DNA of 60,383 nucleotides from Pseudomonas sp. AKS31 (GTDB lineage: Bacteria > Pseudomonadota > Gammaproteobacteria > Pseudomonadales > Pseudomonadaceae): contig NZ_JAMLFX010000008.1 of NCBI RefSeq assembly GCF_023634765.1, positions 245,403 to 305,785 on the forward strand, given 5' to 3'. The position numbers and the translations under genes were made by a program. This document shows positions 1 to 8,889 of this stretch, in pieces; the stretch's first letter is position 1; each line of letters begins with the position of its first letter. A model generated the notes under the pieces. It did not search any database, was not told the DNA's origin, and saw nothing but the letters and a program-made list of their open reading frames with translations.

Positions 1-50
1 GCAGCTGAAAAATCAGACAAACACCCCGGCCCGCATGGCCGGCATAATTG

Positions 51-67
51 TTGGCACGCTCCTTGAT
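51..67 (+). promoter_or_regulatory. Sigma-54-like promoter of hcp
   Basis: TTGGCACGCTCCTTGAT matches the -24 half of the sigma-54 consensus (TGGCACG, four bases, TTGC) exactly and has TTGA in place of TTGC at -12. It lies about 70 bases before the hcp start, and no better promoter was seen. Several Pseudomonas hcp genes are known to depend on RpoN, so the position makes sense. The -12 mismatch lowers confidence. Confidence 0.5.
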
Positions 68-137
68 AACAGTCAGGCACCCACCGGGCGATTTCGCCTC
101 CCGGGCACCTTAAATTATTCCGCAAGGAGAGCACCCC

Positions 138-653
138 ATGGCAACACCAGCGTACATGTCGGTTACCGGCGAAAAACAAGGCCTGATCACTGCAGGCGCT
201 TTCACCGCTGACTCCGTAGGCAACACCTACCAGGAAGGCCACGAAGACCAGGTTATGGTTCAGGCTTTCACCCACGACGTGATCATCCCGCGTGACCCAC
301 AATCCGGTCAGCCAACCGGTCAGCGCGTTCACAAGCCAGTTGTGATCACCAAGGTCTACGACAAGGCTTCGCCTCTGCTGCAAGCGGCTCTGACCTCCGG
401 CGAGCGTATGAGCGAAATCGTTATCCAGTGGTACCGCACTTCTGCTCAAGGTACTCAAGAGCACTACTACACCACCAAACTGGAAGACGCGATCATCGTC
501 GCCATCAACAACAAAATGCACAACTGCCAGGATCCAGGCAACGCGCATTTCACCCACCTGGAAGAAGTGCAGTTCACCTACCGCAAAATCACCTGGACCC
601 ACGAAGTATCCGGTACTTCGGGTTCCGATGACTGGCGTGCTCCAGTCGTTTAA
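138..653 (+). CDS. hcp: Type VI secretion tube protein Hcp
   Basis: 171-residue Hcp1-family protein, the ring-forming subunit that stacks into the inner tube of the type VI secretion apparatus and carries or is expelled with effectors. The length and start (MATPAYMSVTGEKQGLI) are typical of Pseudomonas Hcp. A strong ribosome site (AAGGAGAG) precedes the ATG. It is the first gene of an island containing vgrG, a DUF4123 adaptor and an Rhs effector, with no sheath or baseplate genes in the window, so it should work with a T6SS encoded elsewhere. A sigma-54-like promoter lies upstream and a hairpin follows the gene, fitting higher expression of hcp than of vgrG. Confidence 0.95.
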   Translation: MATPAYMSVTGEKQGLITAGAFTADSVGNTYQEGHEDQVMVQAFTHDVIIPRDPQSGQPTGQRVHKPVVITKVYDKASPLLQAALTSGERMSEIVIQWYRTSAQGTQEHYYTTKLEDAIIVAINNKMHNCQDPGNAHFTHLEEVQFTYRKITWTHEVSGTSGSDDWRAPVV

Positions 654-673
654 TTACGGCTGATCGTTACAAG

Positions 674-705
674 CATCGGCCAGCTCTGCTGGTCGATGTT
701 GTTTA
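674..705 (+). terminator. Hairpin between hcp and vgrG, possible attenuator
   Basis: CATCGGCCAGC, loop TCT, GCTGGTCGATG form an 11-pair stem with one G-T pair, followed by TTGTTT. It lies 21 bases after the hcp stop. A leaky terminator here would give much more hcp than vgrG transcript. The T run is short, so it may not terminate fully. Confidence 0.5.
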
Positions 706-784
706 CGCCCCTCCAGAATTTCGCGTACGTTGAGCCGCTTTGCGGTCGTCGACGAACGCCGCTGTACAGCACGAGGAACAAGGG

Positions 785-2827
785 ATGTTCGCGCCGGCCA
801 ATGAAACCCACTTTGCCCTGACCATCGAAGGGCTATCCGCCGATTTTCAGGTATTCACCCTGACCGGCCGGGAAGCCATCAGCCAGCCTTTTGTCTTCGA
901 GGTGGAGCTGGTCAGTGAGCAGCCGTCGCTGGACCTCGAAACCCTGCTGCACAAACCGGCCTTCCTGCAACTGTCGCCCGACGGCAGCGGCATCCACGGC
1001 CAGATCTATCGCGCCGCGCAAGGTGACTCGGGCAAACGCCTGACCCGTTATTCAGTGACCCTGCGCCCACAACTGGCGTACCTGGCGCATCGCGTCAATC
1101 AACGCATCTTCCAGAACCTCACGGTGCCGAAAATCATCGGCATGGTCCTTGAAGAGCACGGCATCCAAAGCAACGCCTACGAATTCAAGACCGGTTCGAT
1201 CTATCCCGAGCGCATCTACTGCGTGCAATACGATGAATCGGACCTGCATTTCATCCAGCGCCTGTGCGAGGAAGAAGGTATTCACTACCACTTCGAACAC
1301 ACGGCGACGGCGCACAAACTGGTGTTCGGCGATGACCAGACGGTATTCCCGAAACTCAAGCCTGTGGCCTATCAGCAAGACTCCGGCATGGTCGCCAGCG
1401 ACCCGGTGATCAAGCGCTTCGACCTGCGCCTGGAAACCCGCACCAGCCGCACCACCCGCCGCGATTACGATTTCGAAAAACCGCGCATCACCCTCGAAAG
1501 CGAACAGCGCGGCGACGCCCTGCCCGACCTTGAAGACTACGATTATCCGGGTCGTTTCATCGACCGCGAGCGCGGCAAGCACCTGGCCAAACGCGCCCTC
1601 GAACGCCATCGCAGCGACTTCCAGCTCGCCGAAGGCAAAAGTGATCAGCCGCTGCTGGTCAGCGGCCACTTCCTCGCACTGACCGCGCACCCTAAAGCCA
1701 AGTGGAACGACCTCTGGCTGCTCACCGAAGTTCTGCACGAAGGCAAGCAGCCGCAAGTGCTGGAAGAGTCGGTGACCAGTGACACCACCGCACTGAAAGA
1801 CGATTTCCACCAGGGCTACCGCAACCGCTTTCAGGCCACCCCGTGGGACGTGCCGAACCGCCCGCCTCTGCGCCACCCGAAACCGCGCATCCTCGGCAGC
1901 CAGAGCGCCGTGGTCACCGGCCCCAAAGGCGAAGAGATCCACTGCGACCAGTACGGCCGCGTCAAAGTCCAGTTCCACTGGGACCGCGAAGGCCAGGCCG
2001 ACGACAAGACCAGCTGCTGGCTACGCGTCTCCAGCGCCTGGGCTGGCGCTCAGTACGGCGGCATCGCCATCCCGCGCATCGGCATGGAAGTGCTGGTCAC
2101 CTTCCTTGAAGGCGACCCCGATCAACCGCTGATCAGCGGCTGCCTGTACCACAAGGAAAACACCGTTCCCTATCCACTGCCGGCAAACAAGACCCGCAGC
2201 ACCTTCAAAACCCTCAGCTCCATGGGCGGTGGCGGCTACAACGAACTGCGCATCGAAGACAAAAAGGGTCAGGAGCAGATCTACCTGCACGCCCAGCGCG
2301 ACTGGGACGAAAACGTCGAGCACGACCAGAAAATCCGCGTCGGCAACGAACGCCACGACACCGTCGAAAAGAACAGCTACAGCGAATTCAAAGCCGAAGA
2401 ACACCACACCGTCTACGCCGACCGCAAAGTCGAAACCCGCGCCAACGACCACCTCACCGTCGGTGTGAACCAACACATCAAGATCGGCACCGGCCAGTTC
2501 ATCGACGCCAGCCAGGAAATTCACCTCAGCAGCGGCATGAAAGTGGTGATGGAAGCAGGCGCCGAGCTGACCCTGATCGGCGGCGGCAGCTTCATCAAGA
2601 TTGATGCTGGTGGCGTGACGATGAGTGGGCCGGTGATCAATATGAACTCGGGGGGTAGTCCGGGGAGTGGCACGGGCGCCGCCCCGCTGATGCCCGGCAT
2701 ACTGAAACAGGCCGACGCCGACAAGGCCGGCCAGGTCCTCACCCCGGCCCAGATCAACACCCTCAAACGTAACGCGCCATTCTGCGAAGAATGCGAAAAA
2801 TGCAAGGCAGGTGCCTGTGCCATCTGA
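785..2827 (+). CDS. vgrG: Type VI secretion tip protein VgrG
   Basis: 680-residue VgrG, the trimeric spike that caps the Hcp tube and carries effectors. The gp27-like part fills roughly residues 1-380. The gp5-like OB domain (KPRILGSQSAVVTGPKGEEI, then YGRVKVQFHWDREG) follows, and then the beta-helix with repeated short polar segments to about residue 640. The ATG at 785 with a GAGG-type site just upstream is preferred over a TTG 45 bases earlier. The C terminus ends in a cysteine-rich tail (CEECEKCKAGACAI), with no obvious extra enzymatic domain. The stop overlaps the next gene by 17 bases, indicating coupled expression with the adaptor. Confidence 0.95.
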   Translation: MFAPANETHFALTIEGLSADFQVFTLTGREAISQPFVFEVELVSEQPSLDLETLLHKPAFLQLSPDGSGIHGQIYRAAQGDSGKRLTRYSVTLRPQLAYLAHRVNQRIFQNLTVPKIIGMVLEEHGIQSNAYEFKTGSIYPERIYCVQYDESDLHFIQRLCEEEGIHYHFEHTATAHKLVFGDDQTVFPKLKPVAYQQDSGMVASDPVIKRFDLRLETRTSRTTRRDYDFEKPRITLESEQRGDALPDLEDYDYPGRFIDRERGKHLAKRALERHRSDFQLAEGKSDQPLLVSGHFLALTAHPKAKWNDLWLLTEVLHEGKQPQVLEESVTSDTTALKDDFHQGYRNRFQATPWDVPNRPPLRHPKPRILGSQSAVVTGPKGEEIHCDQYGRVKVQFHWDREGQADDKTSCWLRVSSAWAGAQYGGIAIPRIGMEVLVTFLEGDPDQPLISGCLYHKENTVPYPLPANKTRSTFKTLSSMGGGGYNELRIEDKKGQEQIYLHAQRDWDENVEHDQKIRVGNERHDTVEKNSYSEFKAEEHHTVYADRKVETRANDHLTVGVNQHIKIGTGQFIDASQEIHLSSGMKVVMEAGAELTLIGGGSFIKIDAGGVTMSGPVINMNSGGSPGSGTGAAPLMPGILKQADADKAGQVLTPAQINTLKRNAPFCEECEKCKAGACAI

Positions 2828-3554
2828 TCGAATTACGCCCAAGGATTGGCTGGCGCAACAGCCGTTGCAGACTGACGAGCGCTTGTATCTGGTCATTAGC
2901 GCGGCGAGTGATTCCGACGCGCTGAAAAACCTGTACCTCACCGAACCCACCGCCCAGCTCATCCCGATCTGGGGCGGCACGCCCTACTCCACCTGGCAAC
3001 CGGTGATGCCCTACGTCACCGAACTCAAAGCCAACTCGGCATTCCTGCCATGGATCGCCGAAACCGACGCACTCGATTGGGGCTGGCTGGCGGTGTCGCG
3101 CTCGGAGCCGAACGACGTGTTCGAGCACCTGCGCAGTCTGACGCAGGTGAAGATGCCGGACGGGACCGAGGTGTTTTTCCGGTTCTGGGATGGGCGGCAT
3201 ATCTACCCGATTCTGCATGGGCTTGGGGAGAAGGCTGGGGAAGTGATGCCGATGTTTGAGCGGTATCTGATTAATGGGCAGTCGCTGGAGGTTGGGACGC
3301 GGGTTGTGCCGAAGGTGAAGGATTGGCCGTGGTGGGAGGTGCCGAAGCCGTTACTGGATGGCTTAGCCAAGGAAAACCCGACGACGCTGATCAGTAACTT
3401 GATGCAGTGGCTGGAAGAAGACCGACCAGACATTTATACCGCTTGGCCCGAGAACAACCTGAAGCTGAAGATCAGCCGTTTCGTGCGCCGTCCGGACGCA
3501 CCGAAAAACCTTAAAGAAGCACTGTTAAATCACCTGATTCTGGAGCAAGGCTGA
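2811..3554 (+). CDS. DUF4123 domain protein, T6SS effector adaptor (Tap/TEC type)
   Basis: 247-residue cytoplasmic protein resembling DUF4123 chaperones, which load an effector onto its cognate VgrG. Supporting features are the position between vgrG and the effector, the overlap with both neighbours (17 bases and 1 base), and the family-like blocks LYLVISAASD near residue 26 and FRFWDGRHIYPIL near 122. The ATG overlapping the vgrG end fits translational coupling. It most likely delivers the Rhs protein encoded next. The family is well established; the partner is inferred from order. Confidence 0.85.
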   Translation: MPVPSDRITPKDWLAQQPLQTDERLYLVISAASDSDALKNLYLTEPTAQLIPIWGGTPYSTWQPVMPYVTELKANSAFLPWIAETDALDWGWLAVSRSEPNDVFEHLRSLTQVKMPDGTEVFFRFWDGRHIYPILHGLGEKAGEVMPMFERYLINGQSLEVGTRVVPKVKDWPWWEVPKPLLDGLAKENPTTLISNLMQWLEEDRPDIYTAWPENNLKLKISRFVRRPDAPKNLKEALLNHLILEQG

Positions 3555-6500
3555 TGGATCGCGTTGCCTTTGTTGACAACCAACTGAACACCTTCAAGGA
3601 CAGTCTGAAGCTGTATCGGGAACAAACCAAAACCTGGTATGCAAGGGCTGCCGACAAGGCCAGTCGAGCCGCTGATCTGCCCTCCTTGCTGGGTATGGAG
3701 CGAGTGATCAAAGTTGGCGACACCAGCAAAGCGGTGAGCATGACCGACGGTAATTTCACTTCGAACGTGGCTCAGTGCCCGCTCAAGGGACCGTTGCTGA
3801 TCGAGAGTAAATTCGAGTCGGTGTACGACATTCCGGTAGGCGATATCGAAGTCGAAATCGTCGCTGTGGAAGGTGGTGCCGTCAGCAAGGTCAAACTCGA
3901 CGCACAAGGCAAAGCCGCCTGGACCGGTGGCGTCCCGGGCAAGTTCTACGAGATCCGCGTTCATAACGAAGTGACGCCGGCGCAGATCGATGCGCTGTTC
4001 AGCTCCTACAGCGGCGTGACAGCTGACCTGGAAGGTTTTCTGCGTAAGGAGTGGGCAGGTTTCAAACCGCAATGGTCGAACCTTTCCACCTCGGGCACTG
4101 CAATGGCGATTGGCACCGGCATTCTTGAAGGTGGCTGGGAGGCCATCAAGGGTGTGTGGGATGGCATCAATCAGGTGCTCGACATCCTGCAGGATCCGGG
4201 CAAATTTGCGAAAGATCTTGGCGCCGGTGCGGATGAACTGATCAAAGTTGCCAAAAGCTCGCCGGACGTCATGAAAAAGGCCATGTTGCTGGCCAGTGAC
4301 GAAGCTGCTTTGTTCCTGTTGGTACGCAGCGCCGTGATCTGGCTGGCGGGCTTGCCGCCGATGAAGATGGCGGGCGACATAGCGAAAACCACCACGGCAA
4401 TGGTCGTTGGTATCGCCATCGATATCGTGATTGGTGTGGTATTGACCATCGCGGCTGAAGGTACCGGGGTTATCTACCTCGCCGCCCGTCTGAAGAAGTA
4501 CGGTGAGCTTGTCCTCAACGCCGTCATCGGCTTTGTAAAGTCGCTGTTCAAGATCATCAATGGCTTTATGGAATACGTCGCGAAATACACCGCTGTTGCG
4601 GCGCGTGGTGTGACGGCCAAAGTTAGAAACGGTATTTCCGAGTTGCGTTTTGATGGGAAGAAAAACGCCAAACTCGCTGAAGGCAAAATAGCTGACGACG
4701 CTTCCAAACAGGCGAAGACACCTGCCGACAAAAGTGCAGAGCCCGCCGCCGATACTTGCACTAACGGTTGCCCGGTTTCAATGGTGACCGGTGAAGAACT
4801 TTTGACGCTGACCGATGGTCAACTCGACGGCCTGTTGCCCTTTGAATGGACACGTCTCTACAGAACCAGCGCGGTGGAAATCGACTGCGGCTTGGGTTAT
4901 GGCTGGAGCCATGCCTTGGCTCATCGCATCGAAATCAATGGCGATGAAGTCATCTGGACCGACCACGAAAACCGCGCAACGCCTTTCCCTGTGCCAAGTG
5001 AGCAACGTCCAGCCATCACCAATAGCCTTTCAAAAGCCGCCATTTTCCTCGGTGACGATCCATCGGAACTGATTCTCGCCCAAGCCGGCAAGCGTCCATC
5101 GTTCTACCACTTCCGCTTTAACAGCAAAGGCGCCACCCTGATTGCCATTAGCGACAGCTATGGCAATCGACTGCACGTCACACGCGATATCCATGGTCGT
5201 ATCAAACGCCTCGACAACGGCGCCGGTCGCGCATTGCTTCTACGTTACGACCGCAAACACATTATCGCGGTCGACTATCAGCAGTTCCTGCCCGCGGACA
5301 ATCTGGAGGACGCCTGGAATACGGTCCAGACGCTGGTCACCTACACCTACGACGCCCAGCATCGTCTGATCGAAGCAAAGAACGCAGCCGGCGAAGCCGA
5401 ACATTATCGCTACAACGAACAGCAGGTCATTCTCGAGCGGCAACTGGCGGGCGGCGCTGCGTTCTACTGGGAGTGGGAGAACGAAGGCAAACTGTCTCGT
5501 TGCACTCATCACTGGGCCAACTTCTCGCAGATGGAAGCGCACTACGCCTGGGATGACAAAGGCAGCGTGACCGTCACCAATGCCGACGGCAGCGAAGAGG
5601 TGTACACCCACGATGATCAGGCACGACTGATCAGCAAGATCGACCCGGACGGTGCCGAGCATCTCAAGGCCTACAACGACAAAGGCCGATTGATTGCGGA
5701 AAAAGACCCGTTGGGCGCCGTCACCGAGTACCGCTACGACGACAACGGCTTGATGACTGCCGTCATCCCGCCGGAAGACGAAGCCACCACCTACGAATAC
5801 GTCAACGGTTTCGTCAGCGATGTTCATCGCGGCAAAGCGAGTTGGAAGTACCAACGCAACCGTCAGGGCGATATCACCCAGCAAATCGATCCGGACGGCA
5901 ATACCACGCTATACAGCTACGACGGCCAAGGGCGTCTGCTAGAGATTCGCCACCCGGACGGCAGCCGTCATCAACTCGGCTGGAACAACCTCGGCCAGTT
6001 GCTGGAAGAGCGCCTGCCCGATGGCGGCCAGCGCAAGTATCGCTACGATGCTTTGGGTCGGCAGATCACCCGCCAGGAAGAGTCCGGCGCCGTTACCCAA
6101 TACCAGTGGGACGCCGCTAATCGTCTCGCCCAAGTCACACTGCCGGGCGGCGCTACCCGTGCGTTTACCTATAACGCTTACGGTAATGTCACCGCTGAAC
6201 GCGATGAACTCGGCCGCATCACTCGGTACGAATACGCCGACAACCTGCATCTGGTCAGCCGCCGCATCAATCCGGACGGCAGCCAACTTCGCTATCGCTA
6301 TGACAACTCTCGTCTGCTGCTGACTGAAATCGAAAACGAGCGCGGCGAGCAATACCACCTCGACTACTACGCAAACGGCCTGATCCAGCAGGAAACAGGC
6401 TTCGACGGTCGTCGCACGGCTTACGAGTATGACCTCAACGGGCAACTGCTGAAGAAAACCGAGTTCGGCGACGATGGCAGCGAACTGGTCACTGAGTATC

Positions 6501-8239
6501 AGCGCGATGCTGCTGGCCGGCTGCTGGTGAAAACCCTGGCCGATGGCGAAGAAATCCACTACAGCTACGACGCCCTCGGTCGCCTCGTAAACGTCGATGA
6601 CGGCCACTGGCCGCTCGCCTACAAATACGACCTGCAAGACCGCCTCATCGAAGAACACCAAGGTTGGGGCACCCTGCGCTATGAGTACGACAGCGTCGGC
6701 CAGCTCAAACACTGCCGCCTCCCTGACGGCAGCAAACTCGATTACCGTCACCAACCCGGCGGGCAACTCAGCAACATCGACCTCAATGGCTCGCGCCTGA
6801 CCTCTCACCAGTTCAGTGCTGGGCGCGAACAAAAACGTCAGCAAGGTTTGCTGCTCAGCCAATACCAGTACGACGAACAAGGCCGCCTGCAAGCCCACAC
6901 TGTTGGCCAGCGAGACAAGAACCTGTTCCAGCGTCGTTATAATTACGATGCCAACGGCAACCTCGCAGGCATTGATGACAGCCGCAAAGGCAATCGCAGC
7001 TACCACTACGACCCGCTCGATCGACTCATCAGCGTGCGCGGTGCTACTCCGGAAAGCTTCGCCCATGACCCGGCGGGCAACCTGCTGGGCCAAAGCAATG
7101 AAGGCACAGCAAACCTCGCCAACGTCAAAGGCAACCGCCTGCTGATGCAGGGTGATCGTCACTACGAGTACGACGCGTACGGCAACCTGAGTCGCGAACG
7201 CCGTGGCACAGGACAGAAACTCGTCACCGAGTATCGTTACGACTGCCAGCACCGCTTGATCGGCGTTAGCCTGCCGGGTGGCAGCACTGCAACCTACAAG
7301 TACGATGCCTTCGGTCGACGTATAGAAAAAACCGTCGATGGCCACATCACCGAATTCCTGTGGCAAGGCGAACGCCTGATTGCCGAAAGCGCCGAGAACC
7401 GTTACCGCAGCTACATCTACGAACCGGGCAGCTTCCGTCCACTGGCGATGCTCGATGGCGAAGGCCCGCGCAAGGCTACGCCGTTTTACTATCAACTCGA
7501 CCACCTCGGCACACCGCAGGAGCTCACCGACTACAGCGGTGAAATCATGTGGTCGGCGAAGTACCGAGCCTACGGTAATCTCGCCGCGCTGGACGTCAGC
7601 GAGATCGATAACCCGTTGCGGTTCCAGGGTCAGTATTTCGATGCCGAAACGGGGTTACATTACAACCGGCACCGCTACTACAATCCTAGCAATGGACGGT
7701 TTCTGACACCTGACCCAATCAAGCTTGCGGGTGGATTGAATAGCTACCAGTACGTGCCTAACCCTACGGGGTGGGTGGATCCTCTGGGGCTAAATAGCAC
7801 TCACTGCCCCAAAAAGGTTGACACAAGCGATTACCAAACACGTAAAGACTTAAGAACAGATGTCTATGATGCAAAACGTCCAGAAGGCAGGCATGCAACA
7901 AAGCACACAAATGCACAATCAGCGGAACAAGCGAGATCGCTCAGCCTAGGTCAAGGGAGTCGCGATGGAAAACCAGAAGCCTCCTATTTACCGGATATCG
8001 CGAATAACGTCAGCGGATTTGAGAAGCAAGCAGCCTACTCGGCGGTACGCGATGGAAACGTGTTTGATCATGGAGGTTCAAGATATATGTTTTATAGATC
8101 AGAGACCCCCGTTGGCTACAACAATGGAGAGCTAACAAATTGGGTTAGGATTGAACTTTCAAAAGCTGGCGAACCTGTCATACACAGTTTTCCAGCCTCA
8201 CCCGAACAAGTTAAAAAATATATGGGCAATGTAAAATGA
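3554..8239 (+). CDS. Rhs-family T6SS effector with polymorphic C-terminal toxin
   Basis: 1561-residue Rhs protein. Residues 1-250 hold a non-Rhs N-terminal region. Hydrophobic segments follow at about 252-315. A DUF6531-like start of the Rhs shell (CTNGCPVSMVTGEELLTLTD) lies near 400, then many YD repeats to about 1395. The core ends in RFLTPDPIKLAGGLNSYQY and the self-cleavage region ending DPLGL at 1409-1413. The variable toxin is residues 1414-1561, encoded by visibly more AT-rich DNA than the shell. It carries RHATKH and a GSRYMFYRS...WVRIEL...PVIHSFPASPEQV pattern recalling BECR-fold RNases such as colicin D; this is a weak inference. No PAAR domain is visible at the N terminus, so spike attachment probably relies on the DUF4123 adaptor. 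The stop overlaps the immunity gene (ATGA). Confidence 0.93.
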   Translation: MDRVAFVDNQLNTFKDSLKLYREQTKTWYARAADKASRAADLPSLLGMERVIKVGDTSKAVSMTDGNFTSNVAQCPLKGPLLIESKFESVYDIPVGDIEVEIVAVEGGAVSKVKLDAQGKAAWTGGVPGKFYEIRVHNEVTPAQIDALFSSYSGVTADLEGFLRKEWAGFKPQWSNLSTSGTAMAIGTGILEGGWEAIKGVWDGINQVLDILQDPGKFAKDLGAGADELIKVAKSSPDVMKKAMLLASDEAALFLLVRSAVIWLAGLPPMKMAGDIAKTTTAMVVGIAIDIVIGVVLTIAAEGTGVIYLAARLKKYGELVLNAVIGFVKSLFKIINGFMEYVAKYTAVAARGVTAKVRNGISELRFDGKKNAKLAEGKIADDASKQAKTPADKSAEPAADTCTNGCPVSMVTGEELLTLTDGQLDGLLPFEWTRLYRTSAVEIDCGLGYGWSHALAHRIEINGDEVIWTDHENRATPFPVPSEQRPAITNSLSKAAIFLGDDPSELILAQAGKRPSFYHFRFNSKGATLIAISDSYGNRLHVTRDIHGRIKRLDNGAGRALLLRYDRKHIIAVDYQQFLPADNLEDAWNTVQTLVTYTYDAQHRLIEAKNAAGEAEHYRYNEQQVILERQLAGGAAFYWEWENEGKLSRCTHHWANFSQMEAHYAWDDKGSVTVTNADGSEEVYTHDDQARLISKIDPDGAEHLKAYNDKGRLIAEKDPLGAVTEYRYDDNGLMTAVIPPEDEATTYEYVNGFVSDVHRGKASWKYQRNRQGDITQQIDPDGNTTLYSYDGQGRLLEIRHPDGSRHQLGWNNLGQLLEERLPDGGQRKYRYDALGRQITRQEESGAVTQYQWDAANRLAQVTLPGGATRAFTYNAYGNVTAERDELGRITRYEYADNLHLVSRRINPDGSQLRYRYDNSRLLLTEIENERGEQYHLDYYANGLIQQETGFDGRRTAYEYDLNGQLLKKTEFGDDGSELVTEYQRDAAGRLLVKTLADGEEIHYSYDALGRLVNVDDGHWPLAYKYDLQDRLIEEHQGWGTLRYEYDSVGQLKHCRLPDGSKLDYRHQPGGQLSNIDLNGSRLTSHQFSAGREQKRQQGLLLSQYQYDEQGRLQAHTVGQRDKNLFQRRYNYDANGNLAGIDDSRKGNRSYHYDPLDRLISVRGATPESFAHDPAGNLLGQSNEGTANLANVKGNRLLMQGDRHYEYDAYGNLSRERRGTGQKLVTEYRYDCQHRLIGVSLPGGSTATYKYDAFGRRIEKTVDGHITEFLWQGERLIAESAENRYRSYIYEPGSFRPLAMLDGEGPRKATPFYYQLDHLGTPQELTDYSGEIMWSAKYRAYGNLAALDVSEIDNPLRFQGQYFDAETGLHYNRHRYYNPSNGRFLTPDPIKLAGGLNSYQYVPNPTGWVDPLGLNSTHCPKKVDTSDYQTRKDLRTDVYDAKRPEGRHATKHTNAQSAEQARSLSLGQGSRDGKPEASYLPDIANNVSGFEKQAAYSAVRDGNVFDHGGSRYMFYRSETPVGYNNGELTNWVRIELSKAGEPVIHSFPASPEQVKKYMGNVK

Positions 8240-8580
8240 GACCCAAACTAAAGTACGAACTTCAACCAATTCGAGTGCCAAGCGGCTGGACAATAACAAT
8301 CAACAACTTTTTCGAGGTTGAGTTAACCCCGGAAACTAACGACTGGTTCACCTGTTCAGTACTATTAGGGGGCGTAAGGCGTAGTAGTGGGCACTGCTTC
8401 GATTCTAGAGTAGAACCAGAGGGAGACCCAGACGGAGAGTTTGTAATTGATTTCCTAAAAATCGAATATGATCAAAAAGGAAAGCCTGTTAAAAACTCCG
8501 AAGTTTTTCTTGGCGAATTCAGAACTAAAAGCAAGATTGAATTCATTAAGCAGATTGAATCATTCATGATCGATACATGA
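8236..8580 (+). CDS. Cognate immunity protein for the Rhs toxin (putative)
   Basis: 114-residue soluble acidic protein starting in the ATGA overlap with the Rhs gene, which is the usual layout of a toxin and its immunity protein. It shares the AT-richer composition of the toxin region, fitting acquisition of toxin and immunity together. No signal peptide or membrane segment is seen, so it should neutralise the toxin in the cytoplasm. The family was not recognised. The immunity role rests on position, size and overlap. Confidence 0.75.
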   Translation: MRPKLKYELQPIRVPSGWTITINNFFEVELTPETNDWFTCSVLLGGVRRSSGHCFDSRVEPEGDPDGEFVIDFLKIEYDQKGKPVKNSEVFLGEFRTKSKIEFIKQIESFMIDT

Positions 8581-8615
8581 AGTACAGATAGAAGCAAAAG
8601 GACGAAAAAAGGACC

Positions 8616-8670
8616 AAAAAAGGGGACAGATTTATTTTCTACACGCTAAAAATAAATTTTCCCCACTTCT
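8616..8670. repeat. Immunity-array palindrome, copy A
   Basis: AAAAAAGGGGACAGATTTAT... pairs imperfectly with ...AATAAATTTTCCCCACTT around a short loop. It is the first of six related palindromes (A to F) between the small genes of 8236-11011. This copy follows the cognate immunity gene by 35 bases and its right arm has decayed. Confidence 0.8.
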
Positions 8671-8766
8671 TATCCATAAACCGTTTAAGCCCTGGTATTA
8701 AGACGCCGTCGGCGCAGCTTGATCAAAGAGTCAGAAACATTAAAGTTAAAGTCGCGCAGCTATAAA

Positions 8767-8828
8767 TGGGGCAGATGTATTGTCCACACATGATCCAAAA
8801 GTAATTGAAACAAATCTATCCCCTTTTC
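8767..8828. repeat. Immunity-array palindrome, copy B (degenerate)
   Basis: The left part (TGGGGCAGATGTATTGTCCA) and right part (CAAATCTATCCCCTTTTC) resemble the A, E and F copies but carry several changes and a longer middle. The 96 bases between copies A and B hold no recognisable gene. Copy B ends just before the relic start region of the next immunity gene. Confidence 0.5.
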
Positions 8829-8889
8829 GCTATGGAGGCCTGATATAAAATTTGACTGGAGTTCTTTTGGGATTGAACAGGGATCCTCC

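Noticed and set aside
3530..7504. Long open frames on the minus strand opposite the Rhs gene (180-521 codons)
   Set aside because: They mirror the high-GC coding strand, have no ribosome sites or domain features, and the Rhs reading is certain.
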